Shown: positions 21,641 to 32,830 of the stretch, piece after piece
Position numbering within the stretch: position 1 is the stretch's first letter
How the letters are laid out: every line of letters begins with the position of its first letter
Assembly: GCA_015179025.1 (NCBI GenBank)
Contig: WHUX01000289.1
Coordinates: 1 to 57,453, forward strand
Reading direction: 5' to 3'
Source: Terfezia claveryi
Taxonomy: Eukaryota > Ascomycota > Pezizomycetes > Pezizales > Pezizaceae
Length of the DNA stretch: 57,453 nucleotides
Made by a program: the position numbers and the translations under genes
The notes under the pieces: model-generated
What the model was told of the DNA's origin: nothing
What the model saw: the letters and a program-made list of their open reading frames with translations, nothing else
Databases searched by the model: none

Positions 21641-22147
21641 ATTTGACTGTCTTCCCCCCCAGCGATAGCCCAGCCATTTCCCCATAGCCAATCTGCCATG
21701 GTTCTCTCCCTGCTGTCTTCCTCTCGAGTCACGTCCCAGGCATGACTATGGGCGTTCCAATCCCCTACCACTGCCACGTCTCCCCCCCCTAGCTTCTGAC
21801 CCACCCCTGCTAGCCACTCCTCCCACCTTCTTCCATGTCATTTCCCGCTCGCATAGACCCCCCCAAGCTTTTTCCCAAAAATACTCACGATGACCAGGTT
21901 GTCCTCCTCTAGGTCAATCCTGATGTCATCCATTAGGGACCTCCTCCAGTAGACCAGAACCCTTTTTTTTTTTTTAACTATACTGCCTAAGACAAAGGCA
22001 GAGTGCCCCTGGCTCCCCTTCCCTTCCCTATCGATCCATGCCTCCCCTACGAATGCTACTTCTACCCTCTCCTCCTTATACCATTCCAGATATGCATGGG
22101 TATTCAAATGGCTCCCCCCTACATTCTGGTACACCACCCGGATAACT
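21619..22147 (-). pseudogene. LINE-A ORF2 start, AP-like endonuclease
   Basis: The frame begins VVYQNVGGSHLNTHAYLEWY, the N-terminal Asn-containing motif of the apurinic-like endonuclease, then VEVAFVGEAWIDREG with the catalytic Glu. After one stop in phase it reads VAVVGDWNAHSHAWDVTREE, the Asp-Asn/His motif. The sequence then ends abruptly and meets post-RT sequence. The domain nicks target DNA to prime reverse transcription. It starts close to the ORF1 end, in another frame. Confidence 0.8.
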
Positions 22148-24784
22148 TTAGCAATGGCTAGGCCCCCCCACGCCCTGCTTCTCTACCAAGGTGAACCCTT
22201 CCTCATCTACCACTCTCTGTTTCTTACTTGCTCCTCCTTGCGCAGGCCCCGCCTTCCTACTCACCTTAGTTGCTGTGGCTCTGCTGATTGAGCTGCAGTT
22301 CTTACGCATATGTCCCGCCCCTCCACAGTTATGACATTTTACAAATGACCACATTTCCCATGGCTATGGGGGATCTCTTTTTCTGTTCATGCCTGTAGCC
22401 CTCGGGGCCGCCCCTTGACCTCAACCTTGTTCAAAGTACGAGACTCTCCTCCTCTTGCCCTCCCATATTAAGCCTTCCTTAATAACTCTCTTTGCCTCCT
22501 GCTTGTCTACTACGTTGAACGTGAATCCGGTCACCCTCGCCATTCCCCATAGCTTTGGATATCTGCTGGCCATTCTTAAGCCCTTGTTCTCCCCCCTAAT
22601 CTTCTCCGCTAATTCTTTCCTTCCTCTAGGTATTGCCATTGGTGCTGCCAGTACCATCAACTTCACTGATCTTAGATCCTACACCCAGGCATTAAGTATA
22701 TCTCCTGACCTCTCAAAGACGCTCAACACTGCCGTCCCTACTTCCTTAGCTATTTTTCCTGGCTCTACCTCTTCCCTGACCCTCCTGACTTCTCAGGTAG
22801 ACTCATCACAGAACTCCCCTCGTTCTGCCTTCACTGTGACCTACCAGGGGGCCTGCTTGTCTGTCAACCCCTTTGTCTTGAGGAGGTTGTTTACCTTGCC
22901 AGCCACGCTCTCCAGCCCAGCTCTTCCACTGGCATCTAAAGGCTGCATATGTCCAACCACCACCCGGACTACCTTAAACACCTCTGTCCCATTTACTTGT
23001 ACGGATCTAACAACCAGCCTTTCGAATGGGGCGGCCGCCTCATTCTCTATCCTTTTCTTCATATCCTCTGCCTCTTTCATCTTTTGCCCTAATGTGATCA
23101 TCTCCCCCGAACTCAGATCCGGTTTGACCTTGCTTACCAGATCCCGAATTGTAGCCTCGCAAGCTTCCCTGGCCTTCTCCTGACTCCTCTTTAGCCTACT
23201 GGCTTGCTCTGCTAGCTTAATCGCCTCCACCTTGTTCAGTTCCTCTTGCTTTCTGCTTGCCTCCTCTTCGCGCCTCTTCTTCTCCACCTTTTTTAGCTCC
23301 TCCTGCTTCCTCTTCTCCTCTTCCACTCTCCCCCTCCTCGTGTTTATTGTTCTCTTGGCTTCTGCTACTTGCTCCGGTGTTCCGGCCCCTAGGGATACTA
23401 CTAAGAGGGTCAGTTGCTTCTTCACCTCTGCCAGCTCCCTTTCCACCCCCGCCATCTGGCTTGACTTAACCTGAGATACCATTCTCCAGGTCCTTTCTGC
23501 CTCTATAATCCACTCGATATTTTGGGGGTCCCCCTTGGCTACTGCCTCCTTCAATATGGCCCTCCAGCCTCTACTGCCGGCTTCATTCCCGTCCAGATAC
23601 CACCCCCCCTTAATGCAGCCCCCTCCTGCCTTAATTAGGTCCCTGGCTACCTTAGTATCCTTTGCCGACTTCTAACTGTATTCCTTCGGCCCCAGGGCAT
23701 TGATTTCCTCCAGTACCTCCCCATTCGCCTTGATGCCATAGACAATCATCATCACTTCCCTAGACTCCCAGATCGGTTTCCAGCTCCTGTTCCTCGCCGA
23801 GCTCGCTCCTATGTCCTCCTCCTCCAAGTTCTCACCTCTCTTTTCCTTATCTTCATTCTCCTGCCCCCCCTCCTCCTCCTCCTCTATGAGGTCTATTACT
23901 GCATGTCTGCTGTTCTCCAGTCCTAGTGGCTTCTTTGCCCTCAAGGGCCTTAGAGGGGAGTCCTCCATGGTCGCGTTCTCCCCCTCATCCTTACCTGGAG
24001 AAACCATTCCGAAGACATTGCTCCGCACTTCCTCAAATGTCCTGACTCTAGCTGTCTCCAACCCTCTACCGTACTTCCTGTACAATTCCCCTAGTGTAAT
24101 CCCTCCTTCTAGACGAGGCTTCTTTCCTAGCCTGATGTTCCTTTTCCTTCTTTTTTCATCCTCCGACCCCGAATCCTCCTCCTCCTCCTAAATCCCTGCC
24201 ATCCTCACTTCTAAACTAGCCAGATCCTGTGCAACCGTTCCTTGTACCCCCCTCCTTGCTGGCCTTAACGTTGACAGCGTCCACCTGTAGGTCATCCCCT
24301 CTAGGACGCTACCATCCAGCCTCATCAGTCTGACCGTAATTGACTCCAGCACATTGTCTTCCACCTCCGCTTGCTCATAAGTAAAGTCGAACCCCTCCAG
24401 GCGTCCGTTCACCGAGCTGTCCTGGATTGCCATGCCCATCTTGAGGATTTCGATGGCCCTTTCCGCTGACGGGCTGTCTCTCACCCTCAAGATCTCCTGC
24501 TCCCCCCTCCCTTGTCTTTCTTGCTGGGAGATATAGAGGTCCCAGTCCCCCTCGCCCTGCCACTCGCTCTTGCATTTCTCCGTGTTAGCACAAGCTTGTG
24601 ACAAGGCTCTTGAACCATCCTCCCCAAACCCTGGTATCAAGTGCCACTTGGTGACTTCCTCGAGGACATATTGCCTTGTCTTCCTTACCCCTCCTTCATC
24701 ACTGAATTCTAGCAGCACCTTACTGCTTCCCTTACCCCAATCTACGATTGGGCCAAATAGAACACCTTTTGGAGGTGGCGCCAT
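22148..24784 (-). pseudogene. LINE-A ORF1 (coiled coil, RRM-like, zinc knuckle)
   Basis: One frame runs from ATG 24784 (MAPPPKGVLFGPIVDWGKGS) to 22148, about 878 codons, broken only by stop codons (first at 24188). Order: N-terminal domain about residues 1-200, acidic linker, long Lys/Glu/Ala-rich coiled coil at about 23460-23150, an RRM-like alpha-beta segment (WGMARVTGFTFNVVDKQEAK, 22540-22500), then CHNCGGAGHMRKNC, a CX2CX4HX4C knuckle (about 22335). Such ORF1 proteins bind LINE RNA. It shares closely spaced motifs with the second ORF1 at 25.2-28.0 kb (GPIxDWGKGS, SAERAIEIL/SAERAVGIL). Confidence 0.85.
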
Positions 24785-25080
24785 TTCCTAGGTAACCTAA
24801 GTGGTACTGAGAAATGATAATCCCTAGTGGCGTAGAGGTTGCCGTGGCAACGAAAGTCCCCCCTAGTGGAAAACGATTTATATGCAGGTGAGCTAGAGTA
24901 AGTGGGCCAGACCAAGAGGCTTGGGGTGGTTGCCACATAGGATAGCTGCCGAGGAATTACTCCGCTACTAGTGAACGAGTTCGAAAAGTCTTCACCCTCA
25001 GGGGAATCCACCATTCCGTTCGAATATGTTGTGTAAGTTAGCCAGGTGTACTCAGATGAGTTCACCGGACTAGATTTAGC
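24785..25080 (-). other. LINE-A 5' untranslated region
   Basis: No coding sequence. It shares short blocks with the LINE-B 5' region at 28008-28375, including a GGTTGGGGTGGTTGC-like segment (CTTGGGGTGGTTGCC here), which places both as 5' leaders. Its right edge is where LINE-B ORF2 coding stops. Confidence 0.6.
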
Positions 25081-25190
25081 TAGAACCGATGTCGGGGGCT
25101 TCCTGAAAAGCTAAAACTACTCCTTCTTCCCGACACCATTCCAGAAACGCATGGGCATTTACACTGCTCCCTGCTACGTTCTGGTATGCA
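25081..25190 (-). pseudogene. LINE-B ORF2 start, truncated by LINE-A
   Basis: In one frame the minus strand reads QVAYQNVAGSSVNAHAFLEW and CREEGVVLAFQEA, a clear paralogue of the LINE-A endonuclease start. Coding likeness ends near 25085, where LINE-A 5' leader begins. About 35 codons survive. This marks the LINE-A insertion point. Confidence 0.75.
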
Positions 25191-28007
25191 ACCTGAATGC
25201 CCTTACAAGCGGGCGTCCGCCGTAGCGGACCCCCCCCCCTCTTCCTCTGCTCCTCACTCGGCGCCCTCCTTCCCCCTCTTTCTTGTACTGAGAGTCACCG
25301 CCAGGTCTTCTGCCTTTCCCTTTTTTCCGACCACCTTCTCAAAGCCTTCTTTATCTATCTTTTTTCCCCCCCTGTCAAGGGCTACCCTGCCCCTAGCTAT
25401 ACAGTCCCGCCTGACGTGGCCCCACTCCTAGCAACTGTAGCACTGCACCAGTTGTAACCAGTTATTTTGCCTGGACTGGCCATTTTGCCGGCCATACTGG
25501 CCATTTTGCCATCCATACTGCCTATTCTGCTGATACTGGCTGTTTTGCTGATTGGGAGGTCCTCAGCCTCTTGGGCCCTTTGGTATCTCTGTTTCCTTTT
25601 TCCCGGCCTCTTGCACTGCCCCTCCTTGTTCAAAAAAAGCTACCTTTCTCCTCTTGCCATCCCACATAATCCCCGCCTTTACCAACCTGATGGCATCTGT
25701 TGCGTCTGCTATATCAAAAGTAAACCCTGTTACTCTAGCACCCCCCCAGGCCTTAGGCATTCTCTTTCCTCCTACTATATCCTTGTTCTTTTCTCTGAGC
25801 TTTAAAGCTAACGATTTCCTATCCCTTGCTGCTACCATTGGAGCTGTAGGGACAATCATCTTGACGGATGAGCCCTCCCCAACCCAGATATTTAGCATCT
25901 CCTCCGTTCGGCCAAACGCCTAAACCAGCATCCTTCTTACTTCTCGTGCTACCTTGAGAGGGTCCATCTCCTGAGCCACCTTACTTACTGACCAGATCGA
26001 CTTATCTGTAAATTCCCCCGTGCCTGCCTTCGCTGTAACTGCCTAGGCTGTGCAGTCTGCGGTGATCCCAATGGTTCTCAGCGATAGGTTTACCTTCGCC
26101 ACCGCAGTTTCCAACTCGGCCTTGCCTTTCGAGTCTATATTCTGCTTATGTCCCACTACCACTTCCACTATTTTTAAGATCTCCCCATTAACTACCTGTC
26201 TAGATCTTCCCATCCTGGTCTCCAATGGTTGTCTAGTCTCCTTCTCTATTCTCTCTTTCATGGCTTTAGCCTCCTTCATTTTCTGCCCTAGGCTTATCAG
26301 TTCATCTTCATCAAGTTTTGACCTGTTCCTCTTAGCTAACTCCTCCAGAGTTCCCTCGCATGCGTCCCATGCCTTCTGCTGGCTGTCTCAGACTACCTTG
26401 GCCTGTGCTATTACCCTAACTGCCGCCTCCTGAGCCCTAAGTTCCTCTTTTCTCTCAGCCTCAGCTTCTCTTCTCCTCGCCTCAATTTTTTTGACTTCCT
26501 TTTCCTTCCTCTTTTCCTCCTCAACTCTCCTTTTTCTTGCGTTGATGGTCTTCTGCACCTTTGCCTGTTCCTCCACTGTTCTGGCTCCCATTGCAACTGC
26601 TAGTAACGCCAGTTGTTCTTTAACCTCCTTAAGTTCCCTTTCCAGCCCACTAAGGACCCCCGGTCTGACCTCCGACACCTGTCTCCAGCAGCGTTCTGCC
26701 TCAGATACTGCTAGGGCATTATCAAGCTTACCTCTCACTATCTCATATGTGGTGAGGGCCTTCCAGCCCCCCCTCCCGTCCACTATCCCATCTATACACC
26801 ACCACCACTCAATACTCTCCCCCCCTGATATTATTAGGTTCCTGGCAACGCTACCCTGCTGCTTCGACCTCTAAGACCTCTCCTCCTTTCTCAGCTCCGC
26901 TAGTTCCTCCAGGACCTTAGCATTTTCTCTAATGGACTCTACCACCTCCAGCTCAGTTCTCGGCTCGTGGATCCTTTTCCACGAGTTCTGTTTATCTTCT
27001 GTCCCCTCATCCTCGCCTTCCATATCTTTATCTTTCTTATCCTTACTATGTCCCTGTCCCTCTTACAATCCCTTAGGCAGCTCCTCAGCTTCCTCTTCCG
27101 ATAAGCCTTTGACTGCATGTGTGCTATCTTCTATGGTCAGGAGGCCTGCCGTCCCCCTATCTATGTCCTCTGCCTAGTCCAAGGTTACTTGTGGCTTCTC
27201 CGTTAACCAATCTTCCTGGCTCTCTTTCAGGTTCCAGGCTGGTGGAGTTACTCCAAAGACATTTGCCCTGATGTCCTCCAAATCCTGTGGTACTGCTGGC
27301 TCAACCGAATCTACGCCCAGCTCCTTCACTAGCACCTCTAAGGGTCTCGCCTCCCCTATCCTGCGCTTCTTACCTTTCTTTCTCATGACCTCATCTTCAG
27401 ACTCTCCCTCTTCCTCTCCGACCTCCCCTAACCTGCCCACCCACCCTGCCGGCTGCCTCTTAATAGCTCCCTTCTTACTTATTGGGGTCATCAAGGTCCA
27501 ATGGTGTGCCATCCCAAAGATTGCTTCCCCGGATACCCTAGCTGGCCTGACCGTGATACTCTCCAGCATCCCGTCCTCCTGGACCGCCGTTTGATAGTCT
27601 ACCTCATATCCTTCAAGCTGGCCATTGGCTACACCATCCTGGATAGCAATTCCCTTGGACAGAATCCCAACTGCCCTTTCTGCCGAGGGCCCGTCCGTAA
27701 CCCTAATTATCTCTTCCTCTCCGCTGAGATCTCTCTCGACCTGAGAAATGTGTCTGCACCAGTCCCCTTCCCCTTGCCAGCCCTCCCTTGCCCATTCTGT
27801 GTTGGCCATGGCCAGATCAAGGGCTTCCACTCCTCTGTCTCCTAACTCCGGTACTCCTGCCCAGCTGGTCACCTCTTCTAGTATGTACTGCCTCCTCCCC
27901 TTCTTCCTCTTCTCACTGCTAAATTCAAGGAGCAGCTTGCAGCTGCCCTTTCCCCAGTCCTTGATGGGGCCGTAGACAACACTCTTGGGGGGTGGAGCCA
28001 TGGTCAT
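25191..28007 (-). pseudogene. LINE-B ORF1 with nonsense-only decay
   Basis: From ATG 28007 (MTMAPPPKSVVYGPIKDWGK) one frame continues to about 25200 with stop codons but no frame change. The open pieces at 28007, 26783, 26279 and 25898 are all in phase. Domains follow LINE-A ORF1: N-terminal domain, acidic linker, coiled coil (LERELKEVKEQLALLAV onward), RRM-like segment (WGGARVTGFTFDIADATDA), a Gln/Asn/Tyr-rich tract, and a knuckle CYSC-stop-EWGHVRRDC, where a stop falls in the linker. The stop there is TAG, consistent with a TGG or CAG ancestor. Confidence 0.85.
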
Positions 28008-28375
28008 AGAAACTATCCTGATGTCTAGTTACTTGTACTTGAAAAATGAAGAAAAGCCCTAGTATGATAGTTGCTTGAGTAACAATCACCTCTAGCACGT
28101 GAGTGCCTTGTACCTGTTGACCTGCTGACTAGTAGCCCAGACCAACCTAGGTTGGGGTGGTTGCTATGTGTATTAGTCAAAGAGAAGCCCCGCACTTTGA
28201 GAACGATCGAGCTCGACCTCAAGGGGATTGTGTGATTCTTTTAAAAGAAACAGGAAAGTTGGATAGCCGTGCTCGTGCGAGCGTGCTAAACAACTTAAGC
28301 TTATCTGCGACATCGGGGTTGTCCTGGATGTCGAGTTCGTCCAGTTACTCGGTCCTTGAACGTTGATGTCATGTC
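28008..28375 (-). other. LINE-B 5' untranslated region
   Basis: Non-coding leader between the target duplication at 28376 and the ORF1 ATG. Its 5' end appears complete because it directly follows the 12-bp duplication. Internal promoters are usual in LINE leaders but no element is recognisable here. Confidence 0.65.
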
Positions 28376-28930
28376 GTACTACTTAAGTGTTTGGACTGCT
28401 CGTTTAGCAAGTCCATCGGTCTGAGGGTAATAGGCGGTTGAGAAGCAGAGGGTTATGTTGAGCTTTTGGTTAAGCTCCTTGAGGAATCTAGAGGCGAATT
28501 GTGGACCACAGTCGGAGGTGATATATTGAGGAAGGCTATAGAGTCTCTATATCTCGTTAATATAGGTATCAGCAACGTCAGATGCTGTCTATGTAGTCTT
28601 TGCCGGAATATAGTGTTGTACTTTCATAAACCGGTCTATGATAACGAGTATTGCATTAAAACCTTCTTACTCTGGTAGCTCACCAACAAAGTCCATAGCT
28701 ATTTCCTCAAATAGTTATTCTCCAGTTGGCATCGGTACCAACTTTGTTTGCCTGCTATGCCTATCTGCCTTTACTTTCTGATACCTAGCACATCCTGCCA
28801 CATAGTTTACAATATCTTCCTGCCACTTGTTCTATGTAAAATTCCTTAATACTAGCTCTTGAGTACGATATCTTCCCCAATGTCCTGCCACTTAACTGTC
28901 ATGGTGCTGCCTTAGTACTTCCAGCTTAAA
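28376..28930 (-). pseudogene. Gypsy 3 integrase zinc module and core
   Basis: Reading left from 28930: RQHHDS, AGHWGRYRTQELVLRNF and YVAGCARYQKVKADRH form the zinc-binding module. EIAMDFVGELPE holds the first Asp, ILVIIDRFMKVQHYIPA follows, and ITSDCGPQFASRFLKEL holds the second Asp. The catalytic Glu position reads AYYPQTDGLAKRAVQTLK, with Ala-Lys where Glu-Arg is usual. Stops interrupt the frame but it stays in phase with the RT-RNase H segment. It is cut at the LINE target site and resumes at 19864. Confidence 0.85.
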
Positions 28931-30556
28931 CTAGGAGGGTACTACCCATAGTCCTTCTTTCTTTTGCCATCCAGCCATATCTATTCCTTCCACTTCAACA
29001 TCTTCGGCTTTCTCTTCATCCTCTTCCCCTAGTACCATTAATTGTCCATCTTTGAAAAATCTAGCATCCATACCTGATTTCTCTTCCCCTGAATGTCTCA
29101 TCAGGCCATCAAGCTTACCCATCTTCGAACCAGGTCTGTAATAGATGTTGTAGATAAACTCAGACATGTGAAGGTACCAGGTAGCTTGACGGGAGTTGAG
29201 CTTCTGCTTGGTATTGAAATATTGTAACCCTTGATAGTCTGTATAAATGTTCACTGGAATGCCAACCAACCAATCTTGCCACTTCCAGAAGCAGTCCATA
29301 ATTGAAAACAATTCTTTATCATGGATAGGCCAGTTGCGTTGAGCTGCGGAAAGGGTTTTTGCATAGTATTCGATAGGGTGAAGCTGGTTTCCTCTATTGA
29401 CAATATAATATTGAGAGAGGATACTAGCGATAGCTTGGTTACTAGCATCAGTCTCTATAATTGTCTCGAGTTATCTGTCAAACTGTATGAGGATTGGAGT
29501 ACTGAGGAATCGTTTACGGAGGTCATCAAAGGCTTGTTGTTGTTCGTGTCCCCAACTGAAAGGAACATCCTTTGTCAAGTCAATTAAGAGACGTGCCTTT
29601 GTACTATAGTTGGCAATAAATCGATGGTAGTAATTAGCAAAGCCTAAGAATACTTGAACCTCTTTCTTCTTTATAGGAATAGGCCACTTGGACATGGTTT
29701 CGAGCTTGGAGGGATCCATTTGGACATGTTGACCATTAATAATATGACCGAGGAATAAGGTCTCCTGGACATGGAACTCAGACTTTATGAGGTTAACTGC
29801 TAACCCATGTGGGATGCATTGCTGAAGAACTTTTTCGACTATTTGTTGATATTCTTCTTCTGTCTCACCTCCATAGATGAGTATGTCGTCTAAGTACTAG
29901 ATACATCCTTCCATATCCTTGAAGATCATATCCATCATCTCTTGAAATGTAGCGGGAGCATTGGTCAACCCAAATGGCATCACAGTATACTAGAATAGTC
30001 CCTTCTTCGTTCTGAATGCTGTCTTCTATTCATCTTCTGGTGCAATCCTAATGAGGTTGTACCCATTTTTGAGGTCCAATCATGTGAACCATTTACCTCC
30101 ATAAGTTCTATCAAGTAACTCAGAGATAAGAGGGAGTGGGTATTTGTTTAGTACTGTAATATAGTTAAGGGCTCGGTAATCAACACATAGTCTTAAGGAT
30201 CCGTCTTTCTTTCGAAAAAATAGGATAGGAGCACCAGCGGAGGAGCATGAACATCGAACTTTTGTAGTGGGAAGGTTCTCATCAAGGTACTTCTGGAGTA
30301 CTTCATCTTCTTCCCATGTGGTCTTATAGATAGTCCCAAATGGTATCTTTGTGTTTGAGTCCTGGAGGGGGATTTCGTGGTCCCATGGCTTGTGTTCAGG
30401 GAGTCTAGCTACCTGTTCTTTGGCAAAGCAATGTACGTAATGAGAGTATCGTTCGCTTGTGTCAATAATAAGTACAATCTCACCATCTTCTAGAGGCTCT
30501 TCAACTTTAAGAATAGAAATAGTAGGAATCCATCTAATAGAACAAGGAACAATCAA
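28931..30556 (-). pseudogene. Gypsy 3 reverse transcriptase and RNase H
   Basis: A single frame carries LRLCVDYRALNYITVLNKYP, then LDLKNGYNLIRIAPEDE (first catalytic Asp), MPFGLTNAPATFQEMM, YLDDILIYGG (YxDD), FLGHIINGQHVQMDPSKL and GFANYYHRFI. RNase H follows: IETDASNQAIASILSQ, EYYAKTLSAAQRNW, DKELFSIMDCFWKW and IYTDYQGLQYF. It is interrupted only by stop codons (for example before LDLKNGY, before KTAFRTKKG, before YLDD and at 29471), at positions where Arg, Trp or Gln are usual. Non-functional; family assignment is certain. Confidence 0.92.
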
Positions 30557-30940
30557 ACCTGTAGAGACCTGTCTCAGGCACCTGTCCTAAGTATCTACCA
30601 AAAATCCATTTTTCATTAACTAAGATAACCCCAAAATAACATCCTTCTTCCCAATATCTAAAACTTCTACATCCATCTTGAACTTACCCATAAAATGAGA
30701 AAAGGAATCCAATATATCAAACCTAGTATTGATTACATATTTTCCTCCATGAATCCGAGATCCATCTCCCTGCCTAACCTTAACTTCTCGAGCTCTTTTC
30801 CAAATTCCCAACTTAATTGACAATCTTTGCCCAACTACTGGAGCACTTGCTCCACAATCTATTACAGCTTCCACTTCTTCTCTAGCGATGAGAATTCGAA
30901 CCGTCATGAGAGGAGAATGTCTAGGAGTACGTCCGATGGT
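30557..30940 (-). pseudogene. Gypsy 3 aspartic protease
   Basis: The frame from 30907 reads MTVRILIAREEVEAVIDCGA, with DCGA in place of the usual DSGA catalytic triad. It then reads FSHFMGKFKMDVEVLDIGKK and DVILGLS, the second conserved turn. It is in phase with RT downstream. It would cut the Gag-Pol polyprotein; Ser to Cys in the active site is a plausible decay change (TCT/TGT). Confidence 0.8.
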
Positions 30941-31412
30941 TGGTGATGTACTCCTTACTCGTTTTCCGACTGTTCTTCCTCAGAGCCGAGTTCTGTAATT
31001 CGAAGCTGTCCCTTGTCTGTTCAGGCCTTTTTGACAGTAGGTGCTAGGGTTTGACTAGTAGTGGTAGCGACCTTTGGTTTGTAGGAGTATGGTTCAGTGG
31101 CGTACCTTCCATAAGAGCATTTGTTAGACCTATGATCATCTCTTTTACACTTAATGCAGTGTCCTTCCTTAAGTCTACTTTGATAGATTGTAACCGGAAG
31201 TTTTTCGAAGGGCTTAGACTATTGAGTAGGTTTGTTTTCGAACTGGATGCGCTCTTCAAAGGTACGCTTCTTAGCTGCTAGTTGACTTGGAGGAGCATTG
31301 CAGTTGTGGCTTTGGAATTCAGTACTAATAATATCCATCTCGATAAGTTTCTGTCTCCATTGATGTGGGAAGGCGCGAAGGTTTTCGTAGTGAGCTATTG
31401 ATTTGCGGAGTT
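30941..31412 (-). pseudogene. gag: Gypsy 3 Gag C-terminus with zinc knuckle
   Basis: Reading the minus strand from 31412: LRKSIAHYENLRAFPHQWRQ and KLIEMDIISTEF, typical of the capsid end. A basic linker follows, then CIKCKRDDHRSNKC, a CX2CX4HX4C knuckle near 31140, in a frame shifted from the capsid piece. The upstream capsid half lies at 33262 and beyond; the 1.85-kb insert separates them. Confidence 0.7.
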
Positions 31413-31699
31413 CATCAGCAAAAATTTTCTTACGTTGCAGCGTGCCCACAAGTATTACAACAGCAATTTGTCTTTTTGATGTTGTCTGCATTGCCAATGC
31501 TCTGTAGTACAGTTCCTCCTTATGTACATTACCAACTACATTACGTGTGCATTCTCATTTTTTTTCATAAGTTTGCACAATGTTATTCCCAATGCCATAT
31601 TTTCTTCGAATTTGTTCCTAACGAGCTCTCTCTATATATCATGTCCATTATCTATATCTTAAGTATTCCTGACCCTTTAGCTAAACACTACTAATACTT

Positions 31700-31870
31700 T
31701 CTCTACCTGAACTACAATTCTATCAGACAACTACAATCCTATCGGACCACGACACTACTATCGGAGCACTATAATCCTATCGGACCACTACAATCCAGTC
31801 TATTACCGACCGAATCTAGTCTATTACTGACCAGATCCACTCTATTTACTGACACAATCCAGTCGATGTT
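31700..31870. repeat. Imperfect tandem repeat (CTATCGGACCAC units)
   Basis: About six degenerate units of 20-27 bp built on ACTACAATCCTATCGGACCA and later TCTAGTCTATTACTGACC. They lie inside the insert in gypsy 3 gag, left of the 24-bp minisatellite. Confidence 0.6.
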
Positions 31871-32249
31871 CATGTTTACCACATGCAGCTATTTCCTCCA
31901 CCGTACTAGGTGGTGCCAATACCTGGAGGAGCTCAAACCCGACACTACCGGGATAATTCCAACACTAGCCATTAGCTGATTGTTAGACATTATGGGCTGG
32001 TCCTCAGACAGCGGGAACTGGTTTTGAGATAGCAGCAACTGGTTCTGAGACCGCAGGAACTGGATTGGACATTAGAGGGCTCATGAGAATAGGGGGCGCG
32101 GGGGTACTGTACTTCAAAAGTGTGGCCACCTGGGACTTAGAGTTTTTTTCCTGTCATTGCTTCAGAATACTGGTATACACAGATTTCTATGCTTATTTGT
32201 ACCATTGTATGGAGGTTGTATGCTCGCTTATTTTCTTGCTCATTTGCGT

Positions 32250-32830
32250 GCTGAATTCTAGGCTGATTTGGTCGCTCGATTCTAGGCTGATTTGGTCGCT
32301 CAATTCTAGGCTGATTTGCTTGCTCAATTCCAGGTTGATTTGCTCACTCAATTCCATGCTGATTTGGTCAGTCGATTCCAGGCTGATTTGCTCGCTCGAT
32401 TATATGCTGATTTGCTTGCTCGATTCTAGGCTGATTTGCTCGCTTGATTCTAGGCTAATTTGCTCACTCGATTCTAGGCTGATTTGCTCGCTCAATACTA
32501 GTCTAATTTGCTTACTCAATTCCAGGCTGATTTGCTTACGCAATTCAAGGCTGATTTGGGCGGTGGATTCCAGGCTGATTTGCATGGTTGGATACATGGG
32601 CTATTTGCATGCTGATTTTTAGGGCTATTTGGATACTGACTTCTAGGCTATTTGGACGCTGACTTCCAGGGCTATTTGCACGCAGATATATGAGCTATTT
32701 GCATGCTGATTGCTAGGGCTATTTGCATGTGGGTATATGGGCTATTTGTATGCTGATTTCTAGAGCTATTTGCCCGGTCAGATATATGGGCTATTTGCAT
32801 GGTAATTTTAGGGGTGCGATCATAGTTGTT
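32250..32830. repeat. 24-bp minisatellite
   Basis: Unit CTGATTTGCTCGCTCGATTC plus TAGG. About 13-14 near-regular 24-bp copies from 32255 to about 32590 are followed by about nine copies of a shifted 23-26-bp variant starting CTATTTGCATG. Because 24 is a multiple of three, both strands stay open. The plus frame reads LDSRLICS repeats (32065-32622) and the minus frame reads EQISLESS repeats. I treat these frames as consequences of the repeat, not as genes. Confidence 0.9.

Larger units (their letters stand above)
19865..28375 (-). mobile_element. Nested Tad1-like LINE block in gypsy 3
   Basis: A 20-base T run (19865-19884) is the poly(A) tail of a minus-strand LINE. It abuts GTACTGCTTAAG (19853-19864). 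The far end at 28376 begins GTACTACTTAAG, giving a 12-bp target duplication with one G/A difference. The gypsy integrase reading resumes across it (VQTLK then QYLCIYC). Inside are two successive, diverged 5'UTR-ORF1 units (LINE-B right, LINE-A left), one truncated ORF2 start (B), one endonuclease start (A), and a single ORF2 C-terminus with RNase H. No reverse transcriptase domain is present. Confidence 0.9.

Noticed and set aside
22455..23183. 242-codon plus-strand ORF and similar Ser/Pro/Leu-rich plus-strand ORFs across 20.3-28.0 kb
   Set aside because: Antisense shadows of the purine-rich LINE ORF1 and ORF2 frames; no domain and typical complement composition.
32065..32622. 185-codon plus-strand ORF with LDSRLICS repeats
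   Set aside because: Created by a 24-bp minisatellite inside a transposon insert; the opposite strand is equally open.
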